Positions 12,060-21,225 of a DNA stretch of 24,407 nt are shown piece by piece. The notes below the pieces were generated by a model. That model was not told where the DNA came from, ran no database searches, and saw only the letters and a list, made by a program, of their open reading frames with translations. The translations under genes and the position numbers were made by a program. Every line of letters starts with the position of its first letter. Position 1 is the stretch's first letter. Origin of the DNA: Welwitschia mirabilis (taxonomy: Eukaryota > Gnetophyta > Gnetopsida > Welwitschiales); assembly GCA_051453625.1 (NCBI GenBank), contig JBOZIK010000001.1, positions 116,802,069 through 116,826,475 of the forward strand. The letters are read 5' to 3'.

Positions 12060-12219
12060 AGAAAAATAGCCAACAAATATCTTATATATNNNNNNNNNNN
12101 NNNNNNNNNNNNNNNNNNNNNNNNNNNNNNNNNNNNNNNNNNNNNNNNNNNNNNNNNNNNNNNNNNNNNNNNNNNNNNNNNNNNNNNNNAGAAAAATAGC
12201 CAACAAATATCTTATATAT
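12060..12219. repeat. Exact 30-bp direct repeat on both sides of a 100-N gap
   Basis: The 30 bases at 12,060-12,089 (starting AGAAAAATAGCCAACAAATA) recur without change at 12,190-12,219, directly after 100 N. Nearly everything around is old and mutated, so a perfect repeat touching both gap edges points to an unmerged overlap between contigs. A collapsed tandem repeat is the alternative. Confidence 0.85.
12090..12189. other. Assembly gap, 100 N
   Basis: Placeholder-sized gap with identical 30-bp sequence on both edges. The real gap may be zero or negative in length. Confidence 0.99.
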
Positions 12220-13184
12220 CTTAATGTATCAAATTCATAACATTATTATTAATTAATTAATTCTAGGCTATTGATTCATCCATTATTCTCATATTATTTT
12301 CACATTTAAATTTAACTTTTAATATCTATATTTCCTTATTGATATGATTAGTGCTTGTCTTATCATGAGGTTTTTTTCCTTACCAATCCTAAAAATTTAC
12401 TAGATTATTATTTGTTATAATGTTTTCATAATCAGTTTATATACTTTAATCCATGATTAGATCTATTTTTTTATTCCATTCTTAATACAATTATGATTAT
12501 TCAATATGCATAGTTTTTTTAATGAAATTAATTAATTTTCATTACTAGATAATAATTAAAAGACAAACTCTTACAGAGATGCTAAAAATAGGTCTTGTTT
12601 TTTCTAGCAAGAAGCTTAAATAGGGGAAAAAGAAAAACCTAGAGGTAACTGATGAAATGCAAGGGGCTAATTAATCTATCAAACGAATTGGTTAGGAGAA
12701 ACAACACTTCACTTGCTTTCATCTAGAAACAAAAAAGATGGAAGGATAGTCTAAGAAAGCTAGGTATTAGGATATCTAGGCCACAGATCCATTATTGAAA
12801 ATCAATTTAAAACGGGGTCTGTAGGATGGAAGAGACAAAATTGATCTCACTCATCAAGCTCTTTTTCTCTTCTGCTCTCTTGCTTCTTTAGCTTCTATAA
12901 GAAATGATATTTGATTGACTGAAAAATGGAATGGGAAACTTAGAAGAGTTGGAGGTATAATGCAAATTACTCATTTAAGTAACTGAGTAATGGAGATATT
13001 TCTTACTGTCAAACTAGGCTTTGTTTGGAGTACTCTAAGTGGCCTGACTGGGGTGATCTCTACACTGCACTGTCTACAGAAAGAAAATTTAATATAATTT
13101 AGTATGGACAATAGAATTTTTTACTCTTCTTAAATCATCTTCTGTGTTCTTGATCCTATGATATCAAGGGGCTGAGAGTCTGGT

Positions 13185-13388
13185 ATGCTTAAACTTATGA
13201 TGACCAAAAGTGCATGGGCGAATCAACTCTTCTTTGAAACAATTTTGAAATTTTCAACATCTCAAGAGGAAATAGATGAAAGCAAAATGATTCCTTCCCT
13301 TGATGGAGATGAAAGGCAAAGAATTGACATTGGCAGGACAAGGAAAGGGGTTGACTATGCTGAAAATATTCTGTTAATATTGCATTAA
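13185..13388 (+). CDS. Small open frame of unknown nature, 67 codons
   Basis: The frame starts MLKLMMTKSAWANQ and ends YAENILLILH. The second half is hydrophilic and rich in D, E, K and R (for example SQEEIDESK and DERQRIDIGRTRK), with a codon mix less AT-driven than chance frames nearby. I recognise no family, domain or signal sequence. Frames upstream and downstream are closed. A TTTGCAG/GG acceptor-like site follows at about 13,414-13,422, so a decayed exon is conceivable. However, it lies where the 3' untranslated part of the - strand LINE would be, and a chance frame is equally likely. Confidence 0.15.
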   Translation: MLKLMMTKSAWANQLFFETILKFSTSQEEIDESKMIPSLDGDERQRIDIGRTRKGVDYAENILLILH

Positions 13389-13544
13389 TGAATTAATTCT
13401 GAACTGGGAATGTTTGCAGGGCATAAGAGCTTGTACATCAACAGAGAAAAAGAGGATTTTTGAGTAAGATTCTAGACAGTAGAAGGACTAATAGCTTATC
13501 TTGTTATAAATTGGGGGAATATTATCATGAGATAGTACCAGTTT

Positions 13545-14073
13545 GGATTTTCTCAGGTGTCTTTTAACTTTTGAATCTCCAAAAGTTTAAACTTTAGATG
13601 ATTTTTGATCTTGTTGGCTTTGTGCTAAAATCTGAAATATGACTGTCTAAACATCTTTTATTTCGACCTTGCCAAATTTGATAAATATAGGTAATGATTA
13701 GGGAAATGGTGATGCTGTTTTGGTTATTTTTATATTTGAATTTGTGCTTGAGCCACTGTAACATACTTGTTTAGGAAGGTAATGGGGGTTGAAGGTAGAC
13801 TAGATTCAGAGAGAATTGGAGAAGAGCATAAGAAAGGGGGCATTCGAAAAAGAGATGATCTCTGGTCTCTTCAGCCCTATCATAAACACTGCATGTGGGA
13901 TTTATCTGGAACCCTTGTTTGATTAATCTTGCTTTTTTTTTTAGTCTATTATTGCACATAAACCAAGAGATAAAGGAGTGCTTTGTGTGGGTAAACCTAT
14001 TCCAGATAATTGATGACCACTCTACTTTAGGGGCCTAACTGCACAGCTAGGCATACATGAAGGAAGTGGAGAA
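13545..14073 (-). pseudogene. Decayed C-terminus of a plant LINE ORF2: zf-RVT domain and tail
   Basis: About 176 codons read in a single frame from 14,073 to 13,545, broken by five stop codons and no detected frameshift. In order: FSTSFMYA; two TAG stops; KVEWSSIIWNRF, HSFISWF and NNRLKKKARLIKQGF (14,028 to about 13,910). The zf-RVT signature CSVYDRAEETRDHLFFECP comes next. It still has the C-terminal H and C of the usual C-x2-C-x7-H-x4-C pattern, but the second C of the first pair is now Y (CSVY for CVLC). After a TAA near 13,771 comes the tail, with IYQIWQGRNKR at about 13,655-13,685, equivalent to the W-x-E-R-N-x-R-x-F of plant LINE ends. In the family this region follows the reverse transcriptase, which is missing here, so the copy is 5'-truncated and inactive. 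Confidence 0.8.
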
Positions 14074-14099
14074 AGGTGTTCCAAGTGCTTTCCAAATTA

Positions 14100-14243
14100 G
14101 CCCATGATTTGTAACTTCTATGCATTGTCTCAAACATGCAAATATTTGGCACTATCAAGTAAAGCAAAGTACTTCTTGGCTTAAAAAAATAGTAGAACTT
14201 AGAGACCAAGCAAGACAATGCATAGAAGTTATAAATCATGGGC
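14100..14243. repeat. 31-bp inverted repeat with an 82-nt loop
   Basis: The left arm is 14,100-14,130 (starting GCCCATGATTTGTAACTTCT) and the right arm is 14,213-14,243 (starting AGACAATGCATAGAAGTTAT). They are reverse complements with one difference, which would be a G:U pair in RNA. The arms are far better matched than anything else in the old DNA around them. The fold-back lies directly upstream of the preserved LINE C-terminus. It could come from a 5' inversion during LINE insertion, be a small fold-back element, or give a hairpin RNA. Confidence 0.85.
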
Positions 14244-14388
14244 ACTATGCATAGTACATTTTAAGTAGTCTTTCATATTTATCATTTAGAGTTGTTTTAT
14301 TCAATTTATTATTAGGTATTAAATGATTAATATCTTAGTGTTTATAAAATTGTTTATGTTATCATAGTGTTTTCTATCTTTACTTGTA

Positions 14389-14488
14389 NNNNNNNNNNNN
14401 NNNNNNNNNNNNNNNNNNNNNNNNNNNNNNNNNNNNNNNNNNNNNNNNNNNNNNNNNNNNNNNNNNNNNNNNNNNNNNNNNNNNNNNN
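14389..14488. other. Assembly gap, 100 N
   Basis: A run of 100 unknown bases shortly after the LINE block. The edges share no sequence, unlike the gap at 12,090. It hides the place where copy B of the large duplication would be expected to continue. Confidence 0.99.
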
Positions 14489-17400
14489 TAATTAAGTTTT
14501 TCCTTTACTATAATTGTATAACTTAGTTTTATAAATTTAAAACTATTACTAATGCTTTTACTATAAGGTCATAATATTAAGGCGTTATAAACTATGATAA
14601 TAATTAAGCTAAAACAAGATAATAACTTAAAAGAAGTACAAATTTGGAAAAGAACTAAATAAAGGACTAAAGAAAGAAAAGTTAAAGAACTAAAGAGAAG
14701 TTTCAAGTAATGATATTTAATAGTGATGAATAACTATAGTTACTAGTAAATTCAACTAGAATTACATAATTAGAATGAAAAATACATTTTTTGCCCAAAA
14801 AGAAAATACTTTTCATTAATGCAATATATTGAAAAAAATAATTTTAAGTTTTAGTAATATTATAAATTCAAATACTAGAAACAAATAACTTATTTTAAAA
14901 TTTGATCTTGTATATCTTCTTTCATATCTACGGGTTGTTGCAAATTTATTATTAATAATTTTTAATAATTTTATTCATAATATTTTTAACTAAGCATAAA
15001 TTTATAACTTTTGATATGATAAGAACATAGTTATAATGAATAATCCTCATTTAGACCTATAAATATTCAATGTTAAACTCTACCAAGTCTTTCCATAATA
15101 ATAACTTTTTCTTTTAGTTTTATTTGAGAGCAGAGTATTTGTTCTAGTTGAAAGAGATAATGGATATTAAATTGTGTTTTTCATGTTATCAATAAGTAAA
15201 AAAATATTAATAATAGTTCATTTATCAATATTTAGATTTCACACTTAATTTCTTAACTAAATAAAATAATGACATATAAAATATTCAATTACTAACAACA
15301 TCTTGTATCTTCTTCTTTACTTGTTTATTTTTTTAGTTTCATGTTAATAGCTTTATAATAGAAATAAGATTATGTAAAATAGGCTTTACTAGTTAAAATA
15401 AAATAGAATCTCATTATTTGCATAGCTTATACATCATTATCTTATACTGAATAAACAAATCTTCTATAATACATCTATAGGAAGGGGTTAAAGACTTTGA
15501 AACCATATATTTCTTAGCACTTACTTTTTTCCGCATGGCATTGATATATCCAATAGTGAATTTTGTAGACATGACTATGTTCAGTAGTTATTAAGGGGAA
15601 AAAATTAAAAGTACAAATAAAAATAAAAAATAAAAATATATTTATATTTTAAAAGGATGAAAAGGTAAATTCAATTTTGTAGTAAGAGAATCTTAGCTTA
15701 TTCATCATTATTTTTTATACTAAGTAATTTTTTTATTATCTTATCTTTAAACTTAAAAAGAAGTTTTTAATTACATGGAAAAGATGAAAAGAAATCTCTT
15801 ATAAGAAAATAGTAAAGACAAAAATCATATCCATTTAAAACATTACAATCATTTATGTAAAGCATCAAAAAAAGGTAGTTTTGATTTACAAAGGTTCCAT
15901 GAATTAAATCTAAATATAGAGAATGAAAAATTAGTTAAAGTGTTAAAGGAAAAATATCTAAATCATTTAAAAGATTCTTTAAACACACACATATTATTAG
16001 AGGCTCTATATTTTGGAATGATTTAAAAAAATAAAGAGATTAGCTAAATAATTACATGCATATAGATATTCACTAAAAATGAAAATCAAAAGACAAGAAT
16101 AATTTTAAATCTTAAAAGGCTTATAATACTCTTTTAAGTTATTCACTGGATAGGAAAGTAACTAGATGGAAAAGCTTGGAATTATCTCAAAATTAAAAAT
16201 GTTTTTCCTTTTAACATGTCTAGATAATTTTTTATTTTTAGAGAATCTTAGAAAACATGATTTAATAATTATAAATCAATGATACTTTTAGCAAAATAAA
16301 AAAGAATCCTTTAGATATGTTTTGTATTTTTCATAAATAAGAAAAGTTTAGAAATCTTTTTTAAATGATAAAGTAACATACAATTCTTACACATGTTATT
16401 AAACTCTTAGAAAAATAATAGTGTTAGTTTAAAGGTAAATCTTATTTTTCATTATTTTATTCTTCATGTATTATTATAGCTTTAAAGGATCATGAGCTAA
16501 AAGTTTTTGGATGAAGCTAATCTCAAACCTAATATATTTTGAATTTAGATTATTCATGAATGAGAGGAAAGTTTAAAAGTATATTTTAAAATGTAATATT
16601 ATTATTTCTATATTTTAATTTTCTTATTTGTAGCATTTCATTGCAAGGAATTTGGGTAATAACACCTTTCTCACGCTAATACAATTCCAATCTTTCTTTT
16701 ATTATGTAGCTACTAGATTTATAAGTTTTATTAAGATGGAAGATTCTACTTTCTAAGAATCTTCAAGAATTAGTTTCCTAGGAGCTAGGGAAAACTACTG
16801 ACAGTAGGCTTATTTTGCATTTAATATATATCTTATTTAGAAGAGTTAAAACTCTTATTATTAGTATTGTAATACTAATCATAGGATTAGACTTCCTATC
16901 CCCCTCCTCTAAAAACATTACAATAAAGAAAAAGAAGAATGAGAAATAATTTGTTTCTAAAGTGGAAAAAAATATTAAACATTATTCAATAACTTAGTTT
17001 TAATATTTCAGATGTCTTAATGATAAAAAATAGTTGAAATCTGAAAACTAAAGAATTTTAAAATTATCTAATAACATTTATCAATTTACTATCTATTACT
17101 TACCAATTTGTATATGAAAATTCCCTTTTTAAACCTCTTCAATCTTGTTTACTTTAGTGGATGAACATTTGAACTTAGGTTGAATGGTCTTATAGTACTT
17201 ACTTTCTATGTAATAAAGGATAAGAATGATTTTTAGGATGTCAATAGTAAGTTTCTTTTATATTAAGATTAATATATATAAATTTTTAAACTTAGGGTCT
17301 ACTAGTTTTGAGTGAAATCTCTAATATGAGCATGGCCTTATAGTGTTTTGTTTTAAATACATTATCTAATTTTTATAGTAAATATATTAATTCAATCAAT

Positions 17401-17900
17401 TAATGTTATAGTTATTTTATTACTATCATTTATAGGTTATATAATTAGTTCAATGAGTTGCTAAATACAAGAAAGTAGTAAATGAAATCTGATATAATTA
17501 TTAGTTTTATATGGAAAATAGGACAATAAACCTTAAGCAGGAACATGCTAATAAATAAATGAGCATTTTTATTTATGTTATAATTTTTAATGTGGATCCA
17601 TTTATTCTTCTTATGAGAATTCTTAAAATCCTATTTGATATTTTAAGTAGTACCTTAGCATCTTATTTCTTTACTCTCCATTTTTTATTATTATTCTTAT
17701 CTCTTTCTAAAATTTAAAAACTATTTGTAGTATATTATAATTTAATAGTAGACTTGCTAGGATCATTATTTTATTTAGCTAGATAAAAACATGAGTAGTT
17801 CTTATTGGGATAGGATCTAGTCTTTAATTATTTAAACCTTACTTGAGATTAAAACTCAAGACATTAAAATTCATACCTAGTGCATTGAAGAAATAAGTGA
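14489..17900. other. AT-rich intergenic DNA, no gene recognised
   Basis: I read this stretch on both strands and saw no extended reading frame, RNA gene, LTR border or convincing repeat. A fragment near 15,480-15,600 gives short peptide phrases faintly like retroelement pol, but not enough to call. The composition matches the rest of the old DNA in the window. Confidence 0.5.
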
Positions 17901-17921
17901 AAATAAAATCAAACCATATAC

Positions 17922-17990
17922 TATAAGATTTAAACCTAAAACATTAAAGCTCTCAAACTATAAAAATGAGTCAAACCAATCATGCTGTGT
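17922..17990 (-). mobile_element. tRNA-like SINE head (- strand)
   Basis: On the - strand the text runs AGCATGATTGGTTTGACTCA (A-box like), then about 28 bases, then TTTTAGGTTTAAATCTTA (B-box like, compare GGTTCGAATCC). The A-to-B distance is about 50 nt, within the range of tRNA genes and tRNA-derived SINEs. It aligns nearly gaplessly over 58 nt with the + strand unit at 24,350-24,407. No cloverleaf is preserved, so this is not a functional tRNA. Confidence 0.5.
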
Positions 17991-18497
17991 GTTAGTCTTT
18001 TAACAAATACTATTAATATCTTTAAGATTTTATTTTCTAGTTATAAGTATTAGTTAATTTTAAGAACATGACCTCTTATAGCATTAATGTTGCAATTATA
18101 GAACCTTAAATAGTTGACACTTCTATTTGTTATATTTGAAACACAAGTTTTTTAAAATATTATATTGTTTTGATTACTTTGAAGTGTAGTGATTTTTTAA
18201 GTATTTTGAATTAATTTAGGGTTTAAAATATTTTATAAATTATTTCTAACTTCTTTTAGCAAGTAGGTATTGAATTTATTTTCTTTGATTACCTTAAGAA
18301 TGAAACAATTTCTTATTTGGACAATTAAAGAATACTTACCACATCTTATCTATACTTCTTAACTTGACCTACTTATTTTGACATTTAAGTAGCATGACAA
18401 ATCAGAAGCCTTGAATCCCATTTAAAAAACTAAGATTTGATATTAAATTATATAATGTTCATCAAAATTCATAAATTAATTATCATAAAGGATCCTA

Positions 18498-18581
18498 AAC
18501 GATAGCACAGTTGGTTTAACTCATGTTTATAAGTTATGAGATTTAAGGACTTCACTATAAAACATATAGTGTCTTTTTTTT
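18498..18581 (+). mobile_element. tRNA-like SINE head followed by a T8 run
   Basis: TAGCACAGTTGG at about 18,503-18,514 fits the RNA polymerase III A-box consensus. It is followed by TTTAACTCATGTTTATAAGT, a phrase shared with the units at 23,925 and 24,350 and on the other strand at 17,922. The expected B-box region (AAGGACTTCACT, about 18,545) is degenerate. A run of eight T at 18,574-18,581 would act as a Pol III terminator. I read it as a SINE remnant. Confidence 0.45.
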
Positions 18582-18599
18582 GTTTTGATTTTACTTACT

Positions 18600-19780
18600 T
18601 ATTCAAGGCATAACAAGTGAAAGATTTATTATCTTTGGTAGTATTCACAAGTTGAAGTTAGAATTTCATTTGTTATCTTCTAAGCTACTAGGAAACACTT
18701 GTGAGTTTTAATCTAGTCAGTGAACTACTAGTATTATTTTTCATAGACTCTCTATTAAAAATTAAAAACAATTATAAATTATGTGATTTTAAAAAAAGCA
18801 TAATTTTAATGAGTAAACATATTTAAACATTAAGTATAAGAATAATTAAAAGGTAATATATTATATTACTTATAAATAGAACTTAAAATAGCATACTATT
18901 GTATCTATGATTATACAAGTTACATGAAACTATGTAGGATGAATTTATTTATAACTTTTATGATTTTAAATCACTATTGTTTTAAATTATAGTAATTTAA
19001 ATATTATTTATTAAGAAAATACGTAGAATTAAAATGTTTCTTTGTTTCTTCAGATCTTTATGTCATCTTTCTTTGTTGTTTTCATTTTCATTATCATTCA
19101 ACCCTTTATGGTATATTAAATAGTGTGTTTATACTATAAAGCATAGTATTTTATATTCATTTTTAATACAAAATACAAATATTAATGTACATTAGAACCA
19201 TATATATCTTCAATTAATGAACTTACATTAGAACCACATATATCTTCAACTAAAATTCACTTATTCATATGAATTATTTAATAGTTAAAAAGTTTATGTT
19301 CCTTAACTAAGTCTATGTTCATTTGGTTGGTTTACTAGTAATTAATTTATTTATACACATTTTACATACTTTATCATACAAAATTTCATGTATTTCTATG
19401 GTTTCAACATATATATACCAATGTTACCTTGAATTTTACATACATCATATCTATTCTCTTCTAAGCTTAGTTTGGATTGACTTATTCTAAGTTAAGTTTA
19501 CTAAATTCTTTTTCTAATTTCCATAGTTTGGATGACTTAATGCCTCATTATCTATATGAAAATGGATGAATACCCTTAGTAGGCATCAGAATAGTTAAAT
19601 TATATATTTTAAAATTTGTTTTAAAGTAATGTAATAAATATGGATATGTTTTTATCCCAAAAAAGTAATAAAATAAATTATATATATAGAAGTTTAAAAA
19701 TATCTTACTATTTCATATGTAAAAATGATGTATATGTTACTAAATTTACATTAATACATTTATTTTTATCATTATTAGTA
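18600..19780. other. AT-rich DNA, no gene; one 36-bp tandem duplication
   Basis: Nothing coding was seen. The only clear structure is a 36-bp tandem duplication, 19,189-19,224 and 19,225-19,260. Both units begin ACATTAGAACCAYATATATC. Confidence 0.5.
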
Positions 19781-19795
19781 AGGATCATTGAACTC

Positions 19796-19834
19796 AGAGG
19801 GGAGAGGTAAACTTAGAGGGAAGGGGTAAATGAG
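19796..19834 (-). repeat. Duplicated 19-bp unit at the LTR 3' end
   Basis: On the + strand AGAGGGGAGAGGTAAACTT (19,796) is followed by AGAGGGAAGGGGTAAATGA (19,815). Read on the - strand this is the pyrimidine-rich end of the copia LTR, apparently present twice in tandem. Confidence 0.5.
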
Positions 19835-19897
19835 TTCTATGAAATAAAATTTTAAATCAAATTACTAAATGAAAATGCATAATACAAATACCTTACC

Positions 19898-20230
19898 AAA
19901 TAATGTGGTTCCCCAACTTGGGTACATCCACACACAAAGAGTAGCTTCTTCACACCCCTCTGGATATTCTTGACTTGTAAGAAAATAGTGGTTTTCTGAT
20001 GAACCACCAACCTTACAATAAGTGAGAGTATTCTCACAAGATAGAACTCTTTTCCCCTTAAGGAAATAGTGGCTTTCACAAGTGCACCACAAACAATTAC
20101 AATAGTGAAATTCTTCTCATAAGGTAGCACACTCTCTCTTCCCCTCAAGGGAATAATGGTTTTCTAGCTTACCAATAACCTTACATTAAATAAGTGCCTA
20201 AAATCATAATCTCAAGTGCACAGCTTTACA
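19898..20230 (-). repeat. Four degenerate tandem units of 81-87 bp inside the LTR R/U5
   Basis: On the + strand the unit starts are AAATAATGTGG (19,898), GAAAATAGTGG (19,981), GGAAATAGTGG (20,062) and GGGAATAATGG (20,149). Between them recur a CCAC/CACC phrase, an ACAATAGTGA-like phrase, a TTCTCAYAAG phrase and a TTCCCCTY phrase. The spacing is 83, 81 and 87 bp. Expansion of the AACCAC-containing R/U5 segment inside one LTR is the simplest reading. Confidence 0.6.
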
Positions 20231-20566
20231 AGGGTTACCTTATAAAGTATTTGATATTGAAGAATGGACTTACAATAATATTCAATAATAAGATTGTCCA
20301 TAATGTAAACCAAAAGAGAAAAACAACAAAAAGCCTAAAGATATTGATTTGATAAATATTAGATCCTAGATGATATTGTTATCGTCATGAGTATGAGTGA
20401 AGATAATAGCAATGTAAATCTAAGATTAAAAGATGAAAGCAATGTAAGATTCAAAGCTTTACTTATGTATTCTTTGTTCTTGATTTGATCATTTTGTGCC
20501 AAGATTCAAAGCCGAGTATTTATTATGATTTCAAAAAAAGTTATTCTTTGTTTTATGATGTCAAGG

Positions 20567-20576
20567 CTTTATATGG
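20567..20576 (-). promoter_or_regulatory. TATA box of the copia-like LTR
   Basis: CCATATAAAG on the - strand lies between the AAGACATC-rich U3 and the R/U5 array. It is about 780 bp from the LTR 3' end, a long distance that the internal array helps explain. Confidence 0.4.
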
Positions 20577-20703
20577 TTGAGGAAGATATAGTCACTTAAG
20601 CTTAAAAGGTACCTATTTGACTTTGTAGCCACTACACAATGAATAGGAAATGTTTAGGCATCGAGTACATAAATTAGTTTTAATCAATGTGAAGTCTAGT
20701 TTG

Positions 20704-21056
20704 AGATGTCTTCACTTTTAAAGACATCTACTAACAATGAGATGTCTTTAGTTATCTTGCCTAAATTTTGATGAATTTTTTATCTGTAGTATCCTTAAGC
20801 GTCCATAATCATGAATCCATTATGTATGAGTTCATAGCTCACCTAGAATCCAAGATATTAGTCAAAAACAAAATTGACTCTATTACCTATTTTGAATTAA
20901 TATAAATAATTCAAATATGTAGATGTCTTCATCTGTGTTAGGTTCAACTTTTCGCTTAGATGTCTTAAATATGATCATCATATTTAGCAAATGACGTGAT
21001 TGGAGTACACCCAAGACATCTTTAAATTCCTAGATGTCTTCACTCAAAATGTCTTC
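20704..21056 (-). promoter_or_regulatory. Cluster of GATGTCTT/AAGACATC motifs in the U3
   Basis: GATGTCTT occurs at 20,705, 20,741, 20,932, 20,959 and 21,033. Its complement AAGACATC occurs at 20,721 and 21,013, and a one-base variant (AATGTCTT) lies near 21,048. Seven exact 8-mers in about 350 bp is far above chance. Repeated short motifs upstream of the TATA box are typical LTR enhancers. Confidence 0.5.
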
Positions 21057-21225
21057 AATCTTCCAAATGTTTTCCAATAATTAATCTTATAGTTTTAGCA
21101 TCTAATCCTTTTCATAAGATGTTGACTCTGAAGATCCACTATGATCTAGTTTCTATCAAGATCTAATGTTTTTGGAATGACCTCTCTACATAGTGACATA
21201 AAATATTTGACAAGTGGAATCATCA

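Larger units (their letters stand above)
8870..12540. repeat. Copy B of the large direct duplication
   Basis: This is the partner of the segment from 3,130 to about 7,400. It opens with its own two-unit tandem repeat (purine tracts at about 8,870-8,900 and 9,275-9,350). These lie about 5.72-5.74 kb downstream of the matching tracts in copy A. The offset falls from about 5.75-5.9 kb to about 5.19 kb between 5,700 and 6,500 of copy A. This means roughly 550 bp or more is extra in A or lost from B. A 100-N gap lies at 12,090-12,189. The DNA is AT-rich with almost no CG, and no gene is recognisable. Confidence 0.55.
12550..14260 (-). mobile_element. Inserted block carrying a 5'-truncated LINE (approximate borders)
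   Basis: The block is less AT-rich than its surroundings and interrupts the A/B alignment. Copy A sequence near 7,390 pairs with about 12,540, while 7,430-7,500 pairs weakly with 14,315-14,385. The offset jumps by about 1.7 kb, which is the block length. On the - strand it holds the LINE C-terminus (14,073-13,545), then about 950 bp that could be 3' UTR. A short T-run near 12,597-12,606 would be the remains of a poly(A) tail on the - strand. No target-site duplication was recognised. Borders are good to a few tens of bases at best. Confidence 0.45.
19789..21225 (-). mobile_element. Ty1/copia-type LTR, decayed (approximate borders)
   Basis: Read on the - strand, this stretch shows copia LTR landmarks in order. 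It may start at TGATGATTCCAC near 21,225. A U3 with repeated AAGACATC/GATGTCTT lies at about 20,700-21,060. A TATA box CCATATAAAG lies at 20,567-20,576. The R/U5 contains GGATGTACCCAAGTTGGGGA then ACCACATTATTTGG (about 19,928-19,895), the counterpart of the familiar GGATGTAGG-CAAGTTG-GAACCAC block. The 3' end is pyrimidine-rich (ACTCATTTACCCCTTCCCTC, about 19,834-19,815), like the CTATTCACCCCCCTCTAGG that precedes the primer-binding site in plant copia elements. No intact primer-binding site or pol follows, so this is a solo or truncated LTR. A 98-codon frame inside it (20,148-19,852) is not a gene. Confidence 0.65.

Noticed and set aside
12021-12206. - strand frame across the 100-N gap
   Set aside because: More than half of it is N, and the gap edges are duplicated.
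14027-14245. 72-codon - strand frame starting MPMIYNFYAL
   Set aside because: It runs through the fold-back and then reads the LINE in the wrong frame. The true LINE frame here has KVEWSSIIW at 14,028-14,002.
15480-15600. Peptide phrases faintly like retroelement pol on either strand
   Set aside because: No ordered motifs, several stops and no supporting LTR nearby.
18498-18575. A functional tRNA gene
   Set aside because: The A box is good, but the B box is degenerate and no acceptor, anticodon or T stems can be formed. SINE remnant is the better reading.
14489-19780. A third copy of the 5.7-kb unit
   Set aside because: I looked for the anchor phrases (such as CTTATCATGAGGTTTT and AGTAATGCAT) and did not find them in order. 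Only a weak tail match before the gap at 14,389 was seen.
19852-20148. 98-codon and 75-codon - strand frames
   Set aside because: They fall wholly inside the copia-like R/U5 and its tandem array. The peptides repeat because the DNA repeats, and they match no protein family I know.
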